Of a stretch of 10,383 nt of DNA, positions 6,655 through 10,383 are shown in pieces. The notes under the pieces were generated by a model. That model was not told where the DNA came from. It did no database searches and saw only the letters and a list, made by a program, of their open reading frames with translations. The stretch spans positions 1 to 10,383 of the forward strand of contig FR881174.1 of assembly GCA_000434735.1 (NCBI GenBank), in the 5' to 3' direction. The DNA is from Bacteroides sp. CAG:530 (lineage in GTDB: Bacteria > Bacteroidota > Bacteroidia > Bacteroidales > Bacteroidaceae). The number at the start of each line of letters is the position of its first letter. The stretch's first letter is position 1. Both the position numbers and the translations under genes were made by a program.

Positions 6655-8019
6655 TCAGTTTTTAAAGCTATGGATAGGAGCCGGAATACGTCCGCCGCGA
6701 TTTACAAACGCTTCGCAACTGAATTTGTTTACAGGCATGATGGGGGCATATCCCAACAAACCGCCGAATTCTACCATGTCGCCTATCTCATTGCCAACTG
6801 CCGGAATGATACGCACCGCTGTAGTCTTCTGGTTAACCATACCTATGGCTGCTTCGTCGGCTATGATACCCGAGATGGTAGTTGCCGGAGTAGAACCCGG
6901 AATGGCAATCATGTCAAGACCTACCGAGCATACGCATGTCATGGCTTCCAGCTTCTCGATAGTCAGCGCACCTGCTACGGCAGCGTCTATCATACCTTGG
7001 TCTTCGCTAACCGGAATGAACGCTCCGCTCAGTCCGCCTACGTACGATGATGCCATAACACCACCCTTCTTCACTTGGTCGTTAAGCAGAGCCAATGCCG
7101 CAGTAGTGCCAGGAGCGCCCGGATATTCCAGACCAATTTCCTGCAATATCTCTGCCACACTGTCGCCTACCGCCGGAGTAGGAGCTAAAGACAAGTCGAT
7201 GATACCGAAAGGAACACCCAGACGATGCGATGCTTCCTGCGCTACCAACTGTCCCACGCGGGTAATCTTGAAAGCAGTGCGTTTAATCGTTTCGCACAGC
7301 ACCTCGAAGTTTTTACCACGCACCTGTTCCAGAGCATACTTCACCACCCCCGGTCCGCTTACGCCTACATTGATAATGGCATCAGCCTCTGATACTCCAT
7401 GAAACGCTCCCGCCATAAACGGGTTATCATCGGGGGCATTACACAGCACCACCAGCTTAGCGCATCCCAACGAGCCACGCTCCTTGGTCATCTCCGCCGT
7501 TTCCTTAACGATATCGCCCATCAAACGAACAGCGTCCATATTGATACCGGTCTTGGTAGAGCCAACGTTGATAGAACTGCAAATTCTTTCCGTACAAGCC
7601 AAAGCCTTCGGAATAGAACGAATAAGCAACTCGTCGCTACGGCTCATGCCCTTTGATACGATAGCCGAATATCCACCGATAAAGTTCACGCCCAATTCCA
7701 GAGCCACCTTATCAAGTGTCTGCGCTATCTTAACGTAATCATCCGGAGTCTTACAAGCCGCTCCACCCACCAAAGCAATCGGAGTGATAGAGATACGCTT
7801 GTTGACGATAGGTATACCAAATTCTTTTGCTATCTCCTCACCTGTATTCACCAGGTCTTTCGCATAGCGAGTTATTTTATCATATATATTTTTACAGAGA
7901 ACATCCAGATTTCCGTCGGCACAATCCAGCAGGTTGATACCCATTGTAATGGTGCGCACATCCAGATTCTCTTTCTCAATCATCTTGTTGGTTTCGAGAA
8001 CCTCGTTTATATTTATCAT
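6655..8019 (-). CDS. UPF0210 (DUF711, PFL-like fold) family protein
   Basis: A 454-residue cytoplasmic protein, full length for the UPF0210/DUF711 family. The family adopts a barrel like that of pyruvate formate-lyase; I see no glycyl-radical motif near the C-terminus, and the biochemical role is unknown. Recognisable parts are DVRTITMGINLLDC (20-33), RISITPIALVGGA, NFIGGYSAIVSKGMS, FHGVSEADAIINVGVSGPG, FGIIDLSLAPTPAVGDSVAEI and the Gly-rich tail FGGLLGYAPIMPVN. It starts 30 bases after the ACT protein gene, and the ACT plus UPF0210 pair is kept together in many bacteria and archaea. This suggests the small ACT protein controls or senses a ligand for this one; that link is inference. Its overlap with the helicase transcript is a lineage-level context with no clear functional meaning. 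Confidence 0.93.
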   Translation of the reverse strand: MININEVLETNKMIEKENLDVRTITMGINLLDCADGNLDVLCKNIYDKITRYAKDLVNTGEEIAKEFGIPIVNKRISITPIALVGGAACKTPDDYVKIAQTLDKVALELGVNFIGGYSAIVSKGMSRSDELLIRSIPKALACTERICSSINVGSTKTGINMDAVRLMGDIVKETAEMTKERGSLGCAKLVVLCNAPDDNPFMAGAFHGVSEADAIINVGVSGPGVVKYALEQVRGKNFEVLCETIKRTAFKITRVGQLVAQEASHRLGVPFGIIDLSLAPTPAVGDSVAEILQEIGLEYPGAPGTTAALALLNDQVKKGGVMASSYVGGLSGAFIPVSEDQGMIDAAVAGALTIEKLEAMTCVCSVGLDMIAIPGSTPATTISGIIADEAAIGMVNQKTTAVRIIPAVGNEIGDMVEFGGLLGYAPIMPVNKFSCEAFVNRGGRIPAPIHSFKN

Positions 8020-8049
8020 AACGTATCGTATTCTTTACTGTAACATTCA

Positions 8050-8322
8050 TCAGATGCGATGCATCTTGTCAAAGATTTCCTCACGCTGGCATTTTACCTG
8101 CACTCCCATAGCACTTCCCTCGGCTACCAACTCACTAACCACTTGTTCAAATGGTTTTGTCATCTTCGACATATCTACAATCATCATCATGTTGAAATAC
8201 TCTTGTACGATAGTCTGCGAAATATCCAAAATGTTAATCTTGTTTTCGGCAAGATAGGTACAAACTCTTGCGATAATACCCATAGTATCCTTGCCTACTA
8301 CGGTAATAATGGCTTTATTCAT
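8050..8322 (-). CDS. Stand-alone ACT-domain protein (UPF0237)
   Basis: A 90-residue protein consisting of one ACT fold. It opens with MNKAIITVVGKDTMGIIARV (strand, then the Gly-containing ligand loop GKDTMGI and first helix), continues with LAENKINILDISQTIVQEYF and the strand FNMMMIVDMS, and ends with a helix and the C-terminal strand VQVKCQREEIF. ACT domains bind amino acids or other small molecules; stand-alone members of this kind resemble the N-terminal half of GcvR. It is the first gene of the four-gene - strand operon, with a -7 box about 40 bases upstream. The ligand is unknown. Length and start fit the family exactly. Confidence 0.93.
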   Translation of the reverse strand: MNKAIITVVGKDTMGIIARVCTYLAENKINILDISQTIVQEYFNMMMIVDMSKMTKPFEQVVSELVAEGSAMGVQVKCQREEIFDKMHRI

Positions 8323-8359
8323 CTCGTTTAAATTTTAAAATAAGTTTTTGTATTAGGGG

Positions 8360-8367
8360 CAAAGATA
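8360..8367 (-). promoter_or_regulatory. -7 box for the ACT-UPF0210-uvrD-nspC operon
   Basis: Read on the - strand this is TATCTTTG, a full match to the Bacteroides -7 consensus. No good TTTG lies at the standard 19-base distance; the nearest is only 12 bases away, so activation by another factor or a weak -33 is possible. Transcription would start near 8354, giving a leader of about 30 bases before the ATG at 8322. Confidence 0.65.
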
Positions 8368-8475
8368 TATGATTTAAAACAAATGTCGCTTTTTTATTGA
8401 CAGTTTTTTACTGAATGATAATGTACGCTACCAAACATTACTTTATTTTCGATGCAACATATCGGCATAAATTTC

Positions 8476-8483
8476 TATCTTTA
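8476..8483 (+). promoter_or_regulatory. -7-like box for the glucosaminidase gene
   Basis: TATCTTTA differs from the consensus TAnnTTTG in the last base and is followed by CGC. No clear -33 TTTG is seen 19 bases upstream. A start near 8490 would give a leader of about 22 bases to the ATG at 8512, and would exclude the upstream in-frame ATG at 8452. It is divergent to the operon promoter about 110 bases to the left. Confidence 0.5.
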
Positions 8484-8511
8484 CGCACTCAAAACAACAG
8501 AAAACGAAATC

Positions 8512-9405
8512 ATGATGAAACATACATTATCTATCGCAGTGGCATTGCTTCTATCTATCTTGACAAGCAGCGCACAAAGCATGCGTAAGAATCAGGCTTA
8601 CGAAGAATACATACATAAGTATAGAGCCATAGCAGTTGAAGAAATGAAGCTGTATCACATACCTGCCAGTATCACATTGGCGCAGGGGTTGCTTGAATCG
8701 GGAGCGGGTAAAGGAGAACTTGCACGAAAGTCGAACAACCATTTTGGCATAAAATGCGGCAGTGCATGGAGCGGACCCAACGTTCGCCACGATGATGATG
8801 CACGCCAAGAATGTTTCCGCGCCTACAGACATGCCAAAGATTCATACAGAGACCACTCTAAGTTTTTACGCTCTGGAGCCAGATACGCTTTCTTGTTCCA
8901 GTTATCTCCTACCGATTATAAAGGATGGGCGCGAGGTTTGAAGAAAGCCGGATATGCTACCGACCCACAATATGCCAACCGACTGATAAACCTCATCGAG
9001 CTATACGACTTGCACCGTTATGACAAGAAGCACGGACTTAAATTTGCAGAAACATACCCAGATCCGCACCAGCCCTATCTTGCCAACGGACTGCTTTACA
9101 TTGTAGCTCGCCCAGGAGATACGTTTAAAAACTTAGGAAAAGAATTAGGAATCAGCAGCCGAAAGTTGCGCAAGTACAACGAGCTGCCTAAAGACTATAT
9201 ATTTAGAGGTGGAGAGATTGTTTATCTTGAAAAGAAAAACCGCCGCGCTACCAAAGAACACATTGTATATGTAGTACGCGATGGCGATTCAATGTACAGC
9301 ATTTCGCAGAAATTCGGAGTTCGTCTGGAAAGACTATATAAAATGAACGATATGCATCCGGATTCTCCGGCTCCGAAAGTAGGCGATTTCATACGATTGA
9401 GATAA
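8512..9405 (+). CDS. Secreted N-acetylglucosaminidase with LysM-like repeats
   Basis: A 297-residue peptidoglycan hydrolase if started at 8512 (a second ATG follows directly at 8515). The in-frame ATG at 8452 adds 20 residues that spoil the signal peptide and lies upstream of the likely promoter. Residues 1-22 form a signal peptide (hydrophobic core SIAVALLLSIL, likely cut around SSAQS). Residues 35-170 are a glucosaminidase domain (PF01832, GH73/FlgJ-like): ASITLAQGLLESGAGKGELA with the probable catalytic Glu62, then NNHFGIKC and YATDPQYANRLINLI. Two LysM-like segments follow (about 195-239 and 252-297), each beginning Y-V-x-R-x-GD; the first is the more diverged. They would anchor the enzyme to glycan strands. 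It probably trims cell-wall glycans in the periplasm. Monocistronic, with a strong terminator. Confidence 0.93.
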   Translation: MMKHTLSIAVALLLSILTSSAQSMRKNQAYEEYIHKYRAIAVEEMKLYHIPASITLAQGLLESGAGKGELARKSNNHFGIKCGSAWSGPNVRHDDDARQECFRAYRHAKDSYRDHSKFLRSGARYAFLFQLSPTDYKGWARGLKKAGYATDPQYANRLINLIELYDLHRYDKKHGLKFAETYPDPHQPYLANGLLYIVARPGDTFKNLGKELGISSRKLRKYNELPKDYIFRGGEIVYLEKKNRRATKEHIVYVVRDGDSMYSISQKFGVRLERLYKMNDMHPDSPAPKVGDFIRLR

Positions 9406-9417
9406 TAAAACATACAG

Positions 9418-9462
9418 CATAATAAAAGCCGACACCTATATTAGATGTCGGCTTTTATTATG
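9418..9462 (+). terminator. Strong hairpin terminator after the glucosaminidase gene
   Basis: A 17-bp perfect inverted repeat (9418-9434 with 9446-9462) around an 11-base loop, centred on AAAAGCCGACA/TGTCGGCTTTT. The T-run of the right arm (9453-9456) acts as the U-tract. It begins 12 bases after the stop codon. The A-rich left arm means it could also stop transcription from the right. Confidence 0.88.
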
Positions 9463-9603
9463 CCTGACTTTATGATTGCGTGTGCCACAATAACCGTTCT
9501 TGTCAATCAGTGAGCCATTGAGAAACCCGCCATTGATGTATATTTTGTCAATGACTGGCAATTTTCAAATTTCTAATTTTATATTGAATTCACGCTAAAT
9601 TAA

Positions 9604-9919
9604 TACGTTTCTATAGGTACAATTCTATCAGAAAAGTTTTGCCATATTGGAGCTGATTTATATTTCTCCAAACTTGTTTCAGGAACATATATTTTTTTAA
9701 TATCATCATTAATAGAGTTATTTGCAATTGATGGAGGATTAATGGAGTTTAGCCTTATCTCCGACAAGTTACAGTATTTAGAAGTAACAGATTACCAATC
9801 ATTTGTGGTTAATACGATAGAAAAGTGGATTGGGTTTTATTTGTAGGTTTAAGGAAAGTGAAGATTTTAAAGAGGTCAAAAGTCATGTGATGCAAAGATT
9901 ATGGGTTGGTGAGGTGTAG
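9604..9919 (+). pseudogene. Possible decayed gene with a frameshift
   Basis: From the TAA at 9601 a frame stays open for 80 codons to TAG at 9844-9846. It reads like protein: SEKFCHIGADLYFSKLVSG, a hydrophobic stretch TYIFLISSLIELFAI, then SDKLQYLEVTDYQSF and NTIEKWIGFYL. The only ATG is internal (9742), leaving 34 codons. In the next frame, open from 9821, protein-like sequence carries on directly after the stop (RFKESEDFKEVKSHVMQRLW) to TAG at 9917-9919. The two parts join smoothly with a one-base shift around 9821-9846. I infer the 3' end of a lost gene, truncated at its 5' end and frame-shifted. I do not recognise the family. A chance open frame in AT-rich DNA cannot be ruled out. Confidence 0.35.
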
Positions 9920-9960
9920 GTCTTTATTTTTTCACGACAAATATAGTTTTGATGAATGTT

Positions 9961-9987
9961 GATGAGGTGGGGATAAACCACCCCATC
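9961..9987. repeat. Inverted repeat around GGATAAA
   Basis: GATGAGGTGG (9961-9970) pairs with CCACCCCATC (9978-9987) with one A-C mismatch and a 7-base loop. No T-run follows, so it is not a standard terminator. It may be an operator or the footprint of a lost element. Confidence 0.5.
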
Positions 9988-10033
9988 TAGTATACAGGTG
10001 AAGACATTCGCATGTTAGTAAAGAGCATGAAAC

Positions 10034-10060
10034 AGGCCATTTTTGAACACAAAAATGCCT
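10034..10060. repeat. Inverted repeat with 11-bp stem and 4-base loop
   Basis: AGGC-ATTTTTG (10034-10045, with one bulged C at 10037 or 10038) pairs with CAAAAATGCCT (10050-10060) around the loop AACA. It lies about 70 bases upstream of the -7 box of the XRE gene. There is no T-run after it. An operator or a structured RNA end is possible. Confidence 0.55.
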
Positions 10061-10130
10061 TGTATTTGAGAAAATAACACTCTTTTAGGCAACTTTATGT
10101 GGATATATTCTTTATCCCGGTTAAAAGCTG

Positions 10131-10138
10131 TAACTTTG
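10131..10138 (+). promoter_or_regulatory. -7 box for the XRE regulator gene
   Basis: TAACTTTG matches the Bacteroides -7 consensus in full and is followed by CGG. No good TTTG is present at the standard distance (TTCT at 10108-10111), so the promoter may need help or be weak. Transcription would start near 10145, about 20 bases before the ATG. Confidence 0.65.
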
Positions 10139-10164
10139 CGGCAAACACAACAAATAATTGAAGT

Positions 10165-10371
10165 ATGGCGGATTTAAATCGTGTCAAGACCGTATTAGCA
10201 GAAAGAGGTATTATGAGTAAATGGTTGGCAAAGATATTGCATAAGGACCCTGCCACAGTATCGAAGTGGTGCAACAACCACGCACAACCGGACTTGAAGA
10301 CATTGGCACAAATAGCTGATGTTCTCAATGTGGATATACACGAGTTGATTTGCCATACCAAAGTGAAATGA
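10165..10371 (+). CDS. Small XRE-family helix-turn-helix regulator
   Basis: A 68-residue protein that is almost wholly one HTH_3 (XRE/Cro-CI) domain. RVKTVLAERGIMSKWLAKIL gives helices 1 and 2, DPATVSKWCNNHAQPD is the turn and recognition helix, and LKTLAQIADVLNVDIHELI gives helices 4 and 5. Short proteins of this type (start -NRIKVVLAE-, motif DP-TVSKWC-N--QP) occur in Bacteroidetes next to restriction-modification and other defence genes, where they behave like controller proteins; that context is my recollection of the family and is not shown here. The start fits the promoter and the domain boundary. An ATG at 10379, 7 bases after the stop, could open a co-transcribed gene that leaves the window. 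Confidence 0.88.
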   Translation: MADLNRVKTVLAERGIMSKWLAKILHKDPATVSKWCNNHAQPDLKTLAQIADVLNVDIHELICHTKVK

Positions 10372-10383
10372 ACAGAATATGAG

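Larger units (their letters stand above)
9463..10130. other. Gene-free AT-rich region with decayed sequence
   Basis: No intact gene is visible in about 670 bases. It holds the frame-shifted open stretches described separately (9604-9919), two inverted repeats (9961-9987 and 10034-10060), and a 42-codon - strand open stretch without ATG (9439-9564). The base composition is clearly more AT-rich than in the flanking core genes, as expected for decaying or acquired DNA. Confidence 0.55.

Noticed and set aside
6725..7402. 225-codon + strand open frame opposite the UPF0210 gene
   Set aside because: It is a shadow of a strongly conserved gene on the - strand and its sequence resembles no family.
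8452..8511. Earlier ATG (8452) for the glucosaminidase gene
   Set aside because: The extra 20 residues disrupt the signal peptide and lie across the likely -7 box at 8476-8483.

Overview
The window looks like chromosomal DNA from the order Bacteroidales (a Bacteroides, Phocaeicola or Prevotella-like gut or oral organism). The evidence is the set of gene families, the lack of purine-rich Shine-Dalgarno sequences before most starts, and several matches to the Bacteroides promoter. The -7 box TAnnTTTG recurs, and one promoter matches in full (TTTG, 19 bases, TACCTTTG). I recognise families and the order with confidence; I cannot name the species.

Left part (1-2645, + strand). A gene-poor stretch opens with three 22-bp tandem repeats. 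It is followed by an exported protein made of two PepSY-like repeats, with a clear terminator. Then comes a small unrecognised protein with a hydrophobic N-terminus and a CNNM/CBS membrane protein of the magnesium/cobalt-efflux 'hemolysin' family. A terminator that works in both directions separates it from two tRNA genes, Gly(GCC) then Leu(TAA), on the - strand.

Middle part (3073-8322, - strand). Four genes lie head to tail and look like one operon, transcribed from a promoter near 8365: an ACT-domain protein (UPF0237), a UPF0210/DUF711 protein, the UvrD/PcrA DNA helicase, and carboxynorspermidine decarboxylase NspC for spermidine or norspermidine synthesis. ACT plus UPF0210 is a known conserved pair, probably a metabolite-sensing unit of unknown output. 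The helicase and the polyamine enzyme are housekeeping genes.

Right part (8323-10383, + strand). A divergent promoter region leads to a secreted N-acetylglucosaminidase with two LysM-like segments, ended by a 17-bp perfect hairpin. About 700 bp then carry no intact gene. They hold AT-rich, frame-shifted, protein-like stretches that look like a decayed gene, plus two inverted repeats. The window ends with a 68-residue XRE-type regulator preceded by a good -7 box, and a possible next start codon 10 bases from the edge.

Most of the window is ordinary core genome. I see no complete novel system. The two places most worth a second look are the right edge (decayed gene, inverted repeats, small XRE regulator, unseen downstream gene) and the 22-bp repeat cluster at the left edge.
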